Shown here: in pieces, positions 1-8,335 of the stretch
Layout of the letters: each line of letters starts with the position of its first letter
How positions within the stretch are numbered: position 1 is the first letter of the stretch
Source of the DNA: CAZTHL01 sp964613585
GTDB lineage: Bacteria; Pseudomonadota; Alphaproteobacteria; DSM-16000; Inquilinaceae
Assembly (NCBI GenBank): GCA_964613585.1
Contig: CAZTHL010000055.1
Location: 1 to 24,851, forward strand
DNA length: 24,851 nucleotides
Direction: 5' to 3'
Notes under the pieces: model-generated
What the model was told of the DNA's origin: nothing
The model's input: the letters and a program-made list of their open reading frames with translations, nothing else
The model's database searches: none
Made by a program: the position numbers and the translations under genes

Positions 1-24
1 GCGCGTTTCCGGCTCAGGTGGCAT
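1..24 (-). CDS. possible 5' end of a gene running off the left edge
   Basis: On the minus strand an ATG at position 24 opens a frame (MPPEPETR...) that runs off the window after eight codons. It is preceded by a run of nine G (36-44 on the plus strand as C9) ending in a GGGGAG Shine-Dalgarno-like sequence about nine bases before the ATG. That spacing is the only real support. The same frame is also open from an ATG at 110. Too little protein is visible to recognise a family, and chance is a serious alternative. Confidence 0.2.
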
Positions 25-280
25 CGCCGGCCGCTCCCCCCCCCGGCCGCCCAAGGACAGAATGCGCAGGCTGGCCGGGCGGGAAGCCGCTCCCGGCTCG
101 GGCTGCTCATGAACGATGATGGTGCCCGTTGGCGTTCTTGTGTAAGCCCGTTGACGCTCATGATCTTTCCAAAAAAGGCTCCATCACGGCTTGCCGTCTG
201 AAGGATAGGTGTGGTGTCAGGAATGATGATCACCAGGGAAAAGGCTGCTTGAAAGATCTCATTCTTCACACGGCAGCAAT

Positions 281-312
281 GTTAATGACAAATGAAGTGA
301 TGAAACATTAAC
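281..312. promoter_or_regulatory. inverted repeat GTTAATG-N18-CATTAAC
   Basis: GTTAATG at 281-287 is perfectly complementary to CATTAAC at 306-312, with 18 bases between them. The arms are about 450 bases upstream of the beta-helix start at 762. Similar GTTAAT sequences appear as a direct repeat upstream of the second beta-helix gene (5522-5538). It could be a protein-binding site or chance in AT-rich DNA. Confidence 0.2.
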
Positions 313-378
313 TATGCCGGCTTATCTCGGGTGTCGCCGCTTCAACAAGGCCGCTGTAACAGAAAAATCTTGTTTTTA

Positions 379-621
379 TCACGCGCTGTCGGCCTTCAGT
401 GATTCAATCAAGTCCATACGCTTCGGTTTCTTATAGATCAAGAAGTGATAAGGATATTTGCGCTTTTCTGTGGCATTGACCTTGCCAGAAGAATGAAAAC
501 GCACTAAATCGGCCCGTTCTATGGAGGTGCCTCTTTTTCGGAATTTTGAATGGTGGATCTTGGCTGCCAGAATATTAATTCCAGAGAGAGAAAACTTGAC
601 AAGGATAATGGAACGTGGCCT
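379..621 (-). pseudogene. possible remnant of the 3' end of a gene
   Basis: A minus-strand frame is free of stops for 80 codons and ends in TGA at 379-381. It reads as a plausible basic, mixed protein, with a stretch ERADLVRFHSSGKV followed by KYPYHFLIYKKPKRMDLIES. It has no usable start: the only ATG is near its end, and an in-frame TGA lies immediately upstream (622-624). That pattern fits the tail of a truncated gene left in an AT-rich island, but a chance open frame is quite possible. I do not recognise the family. Confidence 0.2.
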
Positions 622-687
622 TCAGTCTTCATCAAGGTTCCGGGCTATTAAGATTAATAAAGGATAAAATCAACTAACTGCTTCCTG

Positions 688-705
688 TTTTTTTTATTTT
701 TTTTT
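688..705 (+). other. T8-A-T9 homopolymer tract upstream of the beta-helix gene
   Basis: Eight T (688-695), one A, then nine T (697-705) lie 57 to 74 bases before the ATG at 762. No hairpin precedes them, so a terminator is unlikely. In this GC-rich setting the tract stands out. It could act as an AT-rich promoter element, and its length could vary by slippage. Confidence 0.4.
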
Positions 706-761
706 ATCAGTGCCGTCAAATATGCGCGCGTTTTCCAACAATCTTGTCGGAGCCGCGCAAG

Positions 762-3700
762 ATGATCTCGCCCGATGCCAATGCCTTCTACGTTGCGCCG
801 TGGGGGAGCGACCAGTACGACGGGTCGCATGACAGCCCGTTTCGCTCGATACACAAAGCCCGCGACGCCATGCGGGAGTCCGGCGTGGACACCACCTATC
901 TTCGCGGTGGTCTCTACACCGAAGGCACCATCGAGCTCGACGGCCGCGACGATGGCGTCACCATCCAGGCCTATCCGGGGGAGGTGCCCCAGGTCTCGGG
1001 CGGCCAGCTGATCACCGGCTGGAGGGACGAAGGTGACGGCGTCTACTCCGCCGAGATCGGCTTCAAGCCAGGCTACACGGGCTCGGTCGGGGGTGTGCCC
1101 CTGCGCGTCGCGGACGCCCGGTCCGGCGGCGATCATGAAATGGATTACTTCTACACAGCGGACGAGGGCTCCGGCGGCGGCCACACCGACGTCAGGATCA
1201 AGTTCGATCCCGATGAGCTGAAGAAAGGCGACATCGACGTCGGCGACACGATCTACGCCTTCACTCTCTATGATTGGACAAATTACCACGCGACGATCGA
1301 GTCCATCGACTGGGACAATAATGTCATCCGCACCGACGGCCAGACGATGCACTACGGATTCAACAGTCGGGCGGACGCCGGAGCCTTTCGGGTCATCGGC
1401 CATTCGGACTTCGTGGACGAGGTCGGTGAGCTCGGCTACTCGAACGGCCGGGTGTATGTGAAGCCGCACGACGCGCAAACGCTGCTCAGCCAGGGCGCCC
1501 TGATCGCCAAGGCGGACACCATCTTCCATCTCGAGGACGCCGACAACGTCACCATCGATGGTCTCCACATCTCCGACGCGTTCGTCGATCGGGGCGACAA
1601 GCAGCTCGATAGGGGGGATGGCGTTGGCATCTTCGCCAACCAGTCCGACAATCTCACCGTCAGCAACAGCGATATCATCGGTACGGCCTACGGCATCCAT
1701 GTTCTGCGCGCGGATGGCGCCGAGATCTTCAACAACTACCTCGGCTACAGCACCATCCGTGCCATCACCCTGAACGGGCAATCATCGGATGCCGAGGTCT
1801 ATAATAATTATGCTGACGAGATGACCGGGTGGCTGACCCAGCAGAAGGTTGTGGTCAGCTTCAACGGTGCCAATGTTCACGTTCACGACAACACTTTCCA
1901 CGGGTCGATCATCGGCAGCGCCTCCGGTTCAAACTACAACAATAACGTGATTGAATACAATCACATGCTGGCCACCGATTACACCAATCACGATTGGGGA
2001 GTTTTGTATAGCGGGAATCGCGATAACTATCACTCGAGCGGAGCGCCGTTCCGCACGTGGCAGTACAATATTGTGGAAAATTCGGATTTCCGGTTCATCG
2101 ACAAGAGTGGCGACCGCCGGGAGGTCGACACGGACGTCGCGATCTACCTCGATGACCTCTCCAATGACATTCGTGCCTACGGCAATCTGGTCCACGGACA
2201 GGACCGGACCTTCTTGATCCACGGCGGTGATGACAACGAGATCATCAACAATATCGTACTTCTTGAGGAAAATCTGCAGGAGCATCACAGCGATGATGCT
2301 CCCGGCGAGGCGTTCATCCACATCCAGTACCGCACTGTATACGAAAAAGGCCAGGAGCAGCGCTACAGGCCCGACGACAACACCATCGAGCGAAACATCG
2401 TCATCGGCAATGGCAGCCGCGATTACTTCAGTGATGGCGGCGCCGGCGATTACACTCTCGATCACAATCTCCGGGTGAACATTCGGGAAGCGTCGCCGAA
2501 GGACCATCATTCGATCGATACCGACATTGACCCGTTCGTCGACAGCGCGAACGGCAACTTCGCGCTGAAGCCGGGCTCGCAGGCGGAGGCGCTGGGAATT
2601 CGCGACATCTCGGGCCATCTGGCCCGGGCCGGTGCGTCGAACATCGACCAGATCGGGGCCGGAAATCTGGACCTGGCGCCGCCGACGCCGCCGGGTCCCC
2701 AGGAAGGCTACTACACGGTGGAGGTGACGGCTCGCGGCGAACTGGCCGGCGACGCCCTGCCCGAGCTCGAGGTTTCCCTCGACGGAACGGTGATCGGGAG
2801 CGCCCGGGTCGGCGCCAGCTCCGAGGTCCTCACCTTCGAGATCGAGGCAAGCCGGGCGTCTCAGCTGGAGCTGCGCTTCACGAACGATTATTTCGGTGGC
2901 CCCGGCGTCGATCGGAACCTGGTGATCGAGACCGTGTCCGTGAACGGCGTCCAGGTGGATGTGCTCGCCGGCGTCGAGCAGGACGATCTGCGGGGCATCA
3001 CCGAGGCCGACGGCCGCCTCGGCCGGCCGAATGAGACCCTGACCCTCCAGATCGACGCCATCGACCCGGCACCCGTGCCGCTGCCGGAGGGCGTCATCAT
3101 GGCCACCGGCTTTGACGCGGGCGCGGACGGCTTCGTCTATGCCGATGACGTCATGGCCGGTACGTCCGCTCCGGGCTATGCCGACGGCGCGGCGATCGGC
3201 GGCGGGCTGGAGATCGTGCTGGGCGGCGTCGACACGACCGACGTCCAGGGCATCTCCGGCGGCTGGTCCTATGGCTTCGTCCTCGCCAGCGTCCAGCAGG
3301 TGACCCTGGAGTTCTCCTACCTGATGGAGATGAGCCCGGGCTTCGAGACCGACGAGTACGCTGAGCTGCTGGTTCTCGTGGATGGCCGCGCCGTCGGCCT
3401 CGACGGGGAGGAGCATGTCGCGCAGCTGCACGGGCTTGAGGTCCTCGGCGAGCAATCCAACACCACGGCGCCTTCGACCGGCGCCATGACCGCCAGCCTC
3501 GACCTGGGCGTGCTGGAGGCCGGCGCGCACACGATCACGCTTGGTGGTTACACCAGCAAGAAGACGACCTTCAACGAGGTCACCGCGATCCGCCTCGACG
3601 ACGTCATGCTGGTCGGCACGGAGATGTCCAACGAAGCGCCGCTCGCGGTCGACGACAGCGTGGCCGTCGGCGCGGATGCGGCGGCCGCCATCGACGTGCT

Positions 3701-5162
3701 CGTCAACGACAGCGATCCGGACGGGGACAGCCTGTCGGTCGTCGCCGTCGATGACGCCGGCATGCTCGGCACGCTCAGCCTGGGCGATGACGGCGCCGTC
3801 CTTTACGATCCTGCTGGCGCCTTTGTCGGGCTCGGGGATGGAGCGGTCGCCTACGAGACCTTCACCTACACGGTCGAGGACGGCCGCGGCGGTCGGGCCC
3901 AGGCGCAGGCCACCATCGAGGTCAACGGCGTCAACGATGCGCCGGCTGCCATGGCCGACGCTGCCGCCACCACCGCGGCCGAGCCGGTAACGCTCGATGT
4001 CCTGGCGAACGACGCGGATCCGGACGAGGGAGACACCTTGTCCCTGACCGGGGCCTCGGTCGCCGCCGGGCAGGGTCGGGTCGAGATCGTCGACGGGCGC
4101 CTCGTGTACGATCCAGCCGGTGCCCATGACGATCTCCCGCACGGCGAAACGGCCACGGTGGAGATCTCCTACTCGGTGGCCGATGCGGCCGGCGCCGAGG
4201 CGGTCGGCAGCGCCACCGTGACGGTCGAGGGAACCGCCGTCGAGACGCCCTACGTGCTGATCGCTGCCGACTTCGACGCCGGCGCCGACGGCTTCGTCTA
4301 TGCCGACGACACCTTCCTCGGGACCGCTCAGCCTGACCACGCGGATGGGGTCGCCGGGGAAGGCGCCCTCGTCGTCGGCCTCGGCGGCGGCGACTTCGCC
4401 GACATCGAGGGCATGTCCGGTGGCTGGACGCGCGGCTTCACGCTGGCCGGTCCGGCTTCGGTCACGCTGGCCGTCGATGTCGAGATGACCATCGCGGCCG
4501 CCTACGAGCCGGAGGAACTGGTCCAGGCTCTGGTGGCCGTCGACGGCGCCCTTGTCGGCGATCCGCTCGCCATGCTGAGCGGCGTCGGCGACCCGCACGC
4601 GGCACCGCTCAGCACCGGCTGGCAGACCGTCACCGTCGATCTGGGCACCCTCGAGGCGGGTGAGCACACCCTCACCCTGGGCGGCTTCAACAATCGCAAG
4701 ACCTGGCAGAACGAGGCGGCGGAGCTGCGCTTCGACGATGTGCTCGTGACCGCGACCGGCATCGCTGCCGAGGAGCCGTCGCCAACGGTGGCCATCACGG
4801 CTGCCGGCGACAGCTATCTCGGGGCCCCGATCATGCGGGTATCGATGGGGGATCAGGTTCTCGGGGAAGTGGAGGTCACCGCCGAACAGGACCTTGGCGA
4901 GAGCGACCTGTTCTCGTTCGACCTGCCGGCGGGCACGCCGTCGGGCGATCTCCGCGTCGAGTTCATCAACGACCTCTGCGAAGGCTCCTCCAACCAGGAC
5001 CGAAACCTCCACGTGCTCGGGGTCGAGCTCGACGGTGCGGAACTGGCGATCGAGGATGCGCGTCTCGTCCGTTACGATGGCGAGCAGTACGACGGAGACC
5101 ACGGCATCCTCTGGAGAGGAGCTCTGGTCTTCGACCTCAACGGCGACGGCCTGTTCAACTAG
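762..5162 (+). CDS. giant multi-module right-handed beta-helix protein, probable polysaccharide-acting enzyme
   Basis: 1,466 residues from ATG 762, chosen because GGAG (749-752) precedes it by nine bases; a TTG at 744 is the alternative. Residues about 8-640 form a right-handed parallel beta-helix of the DUF1565/beta-helix type. It opens with the FYVAPWGSD...PFRSIHKARDAM and LRGGLY...YPGEVPQVSGG pattern and continues with repeated N-rich turns (NVTIDGLHISD, IHGGDDNEIINNIV). Two modules resembling calcium-dependent xylan-binding CBM60 lie at about 650-735 and 1340-1428 (LRFTNDYF, VEFINDLC). Two copies of an unrecognised FDAGADGFVYADD module (about 777-950 and 1169-1327) enclose two cadherin/VCBS-like domains (957-1157, DVLVNDSDPDGD). 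The tail carries a calcium-loop-like DLNGDG. There is no Sec signal and no RTX repeats are visible. The substrate is unknown; the neighbouring uronate cluster suggests a polyuronide. Lyase, epimerase, glycosidase or adhesin are all possible. Confidence 0.88.
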   Translation: MISPDANAFYVAPWGSDQYDGSHDSPFRSIHKARDAMRESGVDTTYLRGGLYTEGTIELDGRDDGVTIQAYPGEVPQVSGGQLITGWRDEGDGVYSAEIGFKPGYTGSVGGVPLRVADARSGGDHEMDYFYTADEGSGGGHTDVRIKFDPDELKKGDIDVGDTIYAFTLYDWTNYHATIESIDWDNNVIRTDGQTMHYGFNSRADAGAFRVIGHSDFVDEVGELGYSNGRVYVKPHDAQTLLSQGALIAKADTIFHLEDADNVTIDGLHISDAFVDRGDKQLDRGDGVGIFANQSDNLTVSNSDIIGTAYGIHVLRADGAEIFNNYLGYSTIRAITLNGQSSDAEVYNNYADEMTGWLTQQKVVVSFNGANVHVHDNTFHGSIIGSASGSNYNNNVIEYNHMLATDYTNHDWGVLYSGNRDNYHSSGAPFRTWQYNIVENSDFRFIDKSGDRREVDTDVAIYLDDLSNDIRAYGNLVHGQDRTFLIHGGDDNEIINNIVLLEENLQEHHSDDAPGEAFIHIQYRTVYEKGQEQRYRPDDNTIERNIVIGNGSRDYFSDGGAGDYTLDHNLRVNIREASPKDHHSIDTDIDPFVDSANGNFALKPGSQAEALGIRDISGHLARAGASNIDQIGAGNLDLAPPTPPGPQEGYYTVEVTARGELAGDALPELEVSLDGTVIGSARVGASSEVLTFEIEASRASQLELRFTNDYFGGPGVDRNLVIETVSVNGVQVDVLAGVEQDDLRGITEADGRLGRPNETLTLQIDAIDPAPVPLPEGVIMATGFDAGADGFVYADDVMAGTSAPGYADGAAIGGGLEIVLGGVDTTDVQGISGGWSYGFVLASVQQVTLEFSYLMEMSPGFETDEYAELLVLVDGRAVGLDGEEHVAQLHGLEVLGEQSNTTAPSTGAMTASLDLGVLEAGAHTITLGGYTSKKTTFNEVTAIRLDDVMLVGTEMSNEAPLAVDDSVAVGADAAAAIDVLVNDSDPDGDSLSVVAVDDAGMLGTLSLGDDGAVLYDPAGAFVGLGDGAVAYETFTYTVEDGRGGRAQAQATIEVNGVNDAPAAMADAAATTAAEPVTLDVLANDADPDEGDTLSLTGASVAAGQGRVEIVDGRLVYDPAGAHDDLPHGETATVEISYSVADAAGAEAVGSATVTVEGTAVETPYVLIAADFDAGADGFVYADDTFLGTAQPDHADGVAGEGALVVGLGGGDFADIEGMSGGWTRGFTLAGPASVTLAVDVEMTIAAAYEPEELVQALVAVDGALVGDPLAMLSGVGDPHAAPLSTGWQTVTVDLGTLEAGEHTLTLGGFNNRKTWQNEAAELRFDDVLVTATGIAAEEPSPTVAITAAGDSYLGAPIMRVSMGDQVLGEVEVTAEQDLGESDLFSFDLPAGTPSGDLRVEFINDLCEGSSNQDRNLHVLGVELDGAELAIEDARLVRYDGEQYDGDHGILWRGALVFDLNGDGLFN

Positions 5163-5178
5163 GCCGCCGAGCCAAGCG

Positions 5179-5211
5179 GGGATCGCGGCCGCGCCGGCCG
5201 GCCGCGATCCC
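5179..5211 (+). terminator. strong hairpin just after the first beta-helix gene
   Basis: A perfect 12-bp inverted repeat (5179-5190 with 5200-5211, GGGATCGCGGCC arm, nine-base loop) begins 16 bases after the stop codon. It lacks a following T tract, so it may act as an mRNA 3' end stabiliser or a Rho-assisted terminator rather than a classic intrinsic one. Confidence 0.5.
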
Positions 5212-5774
5212 GAGCCTTGCCGTGCGTCGGCCCGCGGCGGCGCCGCGGCGGCGAGGCCGCCCGGCGGCGGCTCCGGCCGGCTCCGTGTGCGCAAGCTCCT
5301 GCTCACCTCGCTGGCGTCCGGTGCGCTCCCGCGCGAGGCCCTGCTGCCTCGAACGAAGCGGCAGGGCGCGGACCGGACCCGGCAGGCGAGCGTCAATGAG
5401 CCTGCGGAGGACCGCCCTCCTCACGAATGATCATGACTCCGCAGCCGTCCGCGGCCCTGACCGGCGAGAGCATTGCCGTGCCCGAGAGCCTTCGGTCGGC
5501 CACCGTCCCATTCTCTCCAGCGTTAATGAAATGTTAATCTTTGCGCGGTTGAGGCATGGCTTCGGCTTTGCAGGGTTTCCGCTGTCCTTGATCTAGCGCA
5601 AGATCAGTCTTCATTGTGCACTACAAATGAAGGCGTGCATGAATACTTGACCGTTACAGCAGACGTTGTCAGCTTTTCGGCATCCGCGAGGGTGAGCGCC
5701 GGCACCGGCCGATCGAAGGCGATGCTCGTCGACGGTCGGCCCGCCGCCGGAGAGCACATCCGGGAGCAGAGCCG
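5212..5774. other. intergenic region between the two beta-helix genes
   Basis: No gene is supported here. The first 200 bases are extremely GC-rich low-complexity sequence. The second half is more balanced and probably carries the promoter of the gene at 5775. It holds a GTTAAT direct repeat 11 bases apart (5522-5527 and 5533-5538) and a hairpin with a seven-base stem (CTTCATT 5609-5615, AATGAAG 5626-5632). A TTGACC hexamer (5647-5652) has no clear -10 partner. Two 10-mers, CAGTCTTCAT (5605-5614) and ACAAATGAAG (5623-5632), also occur upstream of the first beta-helix gene at 623-632 and 288-297. Confidence 0.5.
5522..5538 (+). promoter_or_regulatory. GTTAAT direct repeat spaced one helical turn
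   Basis: GTTAAT occurs at 5522-5527 and 5533-5538, eleven bases apart, in the region upstream of the second beta-helix gene. One-turn spacing suits a protein binding one face of the DNA. The same hexamer forms part of the inverted repeat at 281-312 upstream of the first beta-helix gene. A regulatory role is inference only. Confidence 0.2.
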
Positions 5775-8186
5775 ATGATTGACGAGACCGGGGCTGACAA
5801 CGCGCGTGAGGCGAGCCGTGTGGCGGACGTGCGGGGAAGCGTGCTCCAGGCGAACGACGACGCCTTCCTTGTTCCAGCGGACCGGCCGGCCTTGCTCGCC
5901 GTTCGCGTCAACGATGAGGGGCCGCGCGATGCCTCCATCGTCGATCTCGATACCTCGGAGACGCTCGGCAGCATCGCTCTCGACGACGATGGAGACCTCG
6001 TCTACGACCCGGGCCGCGCCTTCGCCGACCTTGCTGCCGAGGCGACCGGCCTGGACCGCTTCAGCTATGCCCTGTCCGACGGAGACGGCGGCGTCGACAG
6101 GGCGGTCGTGCGCCTGATCGTGGTGGGCGAGGATGATGACGGCCAGCCGATGGACGGTGCCGGCTCGAAGGTCGAGGCGTCCGTCGACGCGCCGGCCGAG
6201 GATGCTCGGACGAGCGCGGCCGCGTCCCGGCGGGAGGATGGAGAAGCCGCCCGCACGTCCGGGCGCGAGGCTCCGGGCGAGCCTGCCTTCTTTGTCTCGC
6301 CGGACGGCTCGGACGCTTGGTCGGGGCTGCTGGCACAGCCCAACGCGGCGGGCACGGACGGCCCGTTCGCGACGCCCGCACGGGCGCGCGACGCCATGCG
6401 CGGCTCCGATGAGATCGATACGGCCTATCTCCGCAGCGGCATCTTCTTTCTCGAGGAGACCTTGCGGCTCGACCAACGGGACGCCGGGGTCACCTTTGCC
6501 GCCTATCCCGGGGAGCGACCGGTGCTCAGCGGCGGCGACCGCGTCGACGGCTTCCGTGACGACGGCGGAGGCCGGTACTCCGCCCCGTTCGGGGGGGAGC
6601 CCGACCTGCTGGTCAGCGTCGACGGTGTCCGCCAGCGCATGGCGCAGAGCGGCACCGTCGAGCCGGACGAACCCTGGATCAGCGGCTGGCTGTTTGCCGA
6701 GACCCTGGCCGACACCGAGGACCGACGCCACGGCGACAACACGCGCTTCAAGTACCGCCAGGGCGACATCGACCCTCAAGAGCTCGTGCCGGGCGACTGG
6801 ATCGAGGTGGCCTCCACGGACCGATGGTTCTCACGGGTCACGACGGTGGCGGACATCGATCCGGTCAGCCGCGTGGTGACCGTGTCCGAGGCCGCGGCGA
6901 ACTACGGCATCGATGAGGGGGCAACGTACCGGCTGCTCGGCAAGGCCGAGTGGCTCGACGGGGCCGAGCAAGCCGGCTTCGACCGGCAGGGCCGTCTGGT
7001 CATAGAGCCCGACGATCCGGGCGCGCTCATCGAGCGCGGGGCCGTTGTCGGGCGGCTCGACGAGATCATCCATGTCCACGACGCCGATGGCCTTCGCCTC
7101 GAAGGCCTGACGCTGCGCGACACGGCGTGGAACGGCACCGCCCTCCGGCTTTTCGAGACGGACGAGGCCAAGATCCTTGGCAACACGGTCCACAACGCCG
7201 GATCGGGGATCGGCTTCGGCGACGGGTCGTCGGACAATCTGGTCGCCGGCAACGAGCTGTACGATCTGGGCCGCATCGGCGTGTTCTTTGGCGACGACCG
7301 GGTCAACGAGTCCAACCGTATCATCGGCAACCATATCCATGACGTCGGCATAAGCGATACCGGGGGACGCGGCATCGGCCTGCACCATGTGCGCGACACG
7401 GTGGTGGCGCACAATCTAATCGAGGATATTGCCTTCCACGGAATTACGACCGGTAGTGGAGACCCCGAGCGCGTCCTGGAAGGGACGACGATCGAGTTGA
7501 ATCGGCTCCTGGACACGGTGCAGGCCGCTCATGACGGCGGCGCCATCTACGTCGACGGCAAGGATCGCGAGCCATTCGACGCTGTCATCCGCCACAACCA
7601 TATCGACGGTGTCGCCGGTCTCCACACGAATAAGGATCTTGAGTGGGTCGAAGGCCTCAGCTTCGGGATCTACCTCGACCGCAACGCAGACGGCGTCGAC
7701 GTCGAGGGAAACTTCGTGCGCGATACGAACCGTGCCGCCGTGATGATCCACGGGGGCGACGACATCACCATCGAGAACAACATTGCGGTTCTCGGCCAGA
7801 AGGCCGAGGATTTCGTGCAGATCCAGTTCAACAGCTTCGAGCCCGAGGGCGGCCGGCCGGAGAACAACATCGTTCAACGCAACATCATTTACGGCGAGCG
7901 GCCGGTCGACCACTATATCCGGCTGATCAAGCCCGGTGACTACGAGATCGATCACAATCTTCGCCATCAGGTAGGCAATCCCACGGAAGGCGATGACCGC
8001 GACGGACGGGCCGCCGATCCGGAGTTTCTTGCCCCGGAGGTTGGCGACTACCGCCTCGGCGAGGCCTCGCCCGCCTTCGAACTCGGCATCCGCGATCTGC
8101 CCTGGGACAGGATGGGGCTCGCCGGCTTCGAGACGGATGAGCCCGGCAGCGCCGACTGGCCCGTCTGGGACGCGCTCCTGCTGTAG
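5775..8186 (+). CDS. right-handed beta-helix protein with N-terminal cadherin-like domain, paralogue of the upstream gene
   Basis: 803 residues; GGGAG (5762-5766) precedes the ATG by eight bases. Residues about 20-118 form a cadherin/VCBS-like domain (LGSIALDDDGDLVYDPGRAF, FSYALSDGDGG) closely resembling those inside the first protein. A low-complexity acidic, Ala/Ser-rich linker follows (about 119-170). Residues 171-790 are a beta-helix with the same opening signature (FFVSPDGSD...PFATPARARDAM, YPGERPVLSGG) and shared internal landmarks with the upstream protein (IHGGDD, GDYEIDHNLR, ELGIRDLP). The two are tandem paralogues whose accessory domains sit at opposite ends. No Sec signal peptide, CBM or RTX repeat is visible. 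The C-terminus is short and hydrophobic (WPVWDALLL). Acidic composition suits an extracellular protein, but the export route is unknown. Enzymatic activity on uronate polymers is inferred from context. Confidence 0.87.
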   Translation: MIDETGADNAREASRVADVRGSVLQANDDAFLVPADRPALLAVRVNDEGPRDASIVDLDTSETLGSIALDDDGDLVYDPGRAFADLAAEATGLDRFSYALSDGDGGVDRAVVRLIVVGEDDDGQPMDGAGSKVEASVDAPAEDARTSAAASRREDGEAARTSGREAPGEPAFFVSPDGSDAWSGLLAQPNAAGTDGPFATPARARDAMRGSDEIDTAYLRSGIFFLEETLRLDQRDAGVTFAAYPGERPVLSGGDRVDGFRDDGGGRYSAPFGGEPDLLVSVDGVRQRMAQSGTVEPDEPWISGWLFAETLADTEDRRHGDNTRFKYRQGDIDPQELVPGDWIEVASTDRWFSRVTTVADIDPVSRVVTVSEAAANYGIDEGATYRLLGKAEWLDGAEQAGFDRQGRLVIEPDDPGALIERGAVVGRLDEIIHVHDADGLRLEGLTLRDTAWNGTALRLFETDEAKILGNTVHNAGSGIGFGDGSSDNLVAGNELYDLGRIGVFFGDDRVNESNRIIGNHIHDVGISDTGGRGIGLHHVRDTVVAHNLIEDIAFHGITTGSGDPERVLEGTTIELNRLLDTVQAAHDGGAIYVDGKDREPFDAVIRHNHIDGVAGLHTNKDLEWVEGLSFGIYLDRNADGVDVEGNFVRDTNRAAVMIHGGDDITIENNIAVLGQKAEDFVQIQFNSFEPEGGRPENNIVQRNIIYGERPVDHYIRLIKPGDYEIDHNLRHQVGNPTEGDDRDGRAADPEFLAPEVGDYRLGEASPAFELGIRDLPWDRMGLAGFETDEPGSADWPVWDALLL

Positions 8187-8304
8187 CCGGGGCCGACCCG
8201 ACGGCGCCGCCCTCACGCCATACCGGCGAGCCGGTCACGTCAGTCCTTGGCGAAGCCACGTCGCGCCCGAGCGGCGGCAGGATGGGCGGACGCGCCCCAG
8301 CCCG

Positions 8305-8326
8305 GCCGACGAGTGACCTCGTCGGC
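8305..8326. terminator. hairpin between convergent genes
   Basis: GCCGACGAG (8305-8313) and CTCGTCGGC (8318-8326) form a perfect nine-base stem with a four-base loop (TGAC). It lies in the 149-base gap between the convergent beta-helix gene and uxaA, ten bases past the uxaA stop. The position suits a bidirectional terminator, although neither strand shows a U tract. Confidence 0.5.
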
Positions 8327-8335
8327 TCGGCGGCA

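Larger units (their letters stand above)
25..761. other. AT-richer non-coding region upstream of the first beta-helix gene
   Basis: No convincing full gene is seen in this stretch, which is visibly poorer in GC than the rest of the window between about 120 and 720. It contains a C9 run (36-44), an inverted repeat (281-312), a minus-strand stop-free frame (379-621), a TTGACA hexamer (596-601) without a good -10 element at normal spacing, and two long T tracts (688-705). A 60-codon plus-strand frame at 129-311 resembles nothing known and is considered spurious. The region probably holds the promoter and control sites of the beta-helix gene that starts at 762. Confidence 0.5.

Noticed and set aside
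1929..5396. 1,155-codon open frame antisense to the first beta-helix gene
   Set aside because: It is a mirror of high-GC codon use on the other strand. The sense frame has clear domains; the antisense protein is low complexity with no recognisable family.
5212..5430. Short overlapping open frames in GC-rich DNA after the first beta-helix gene
   Set aside because: All are Ala/Arg/Pro-rich low-complexity frames on both strands with no ribosome sites or family resemblance.
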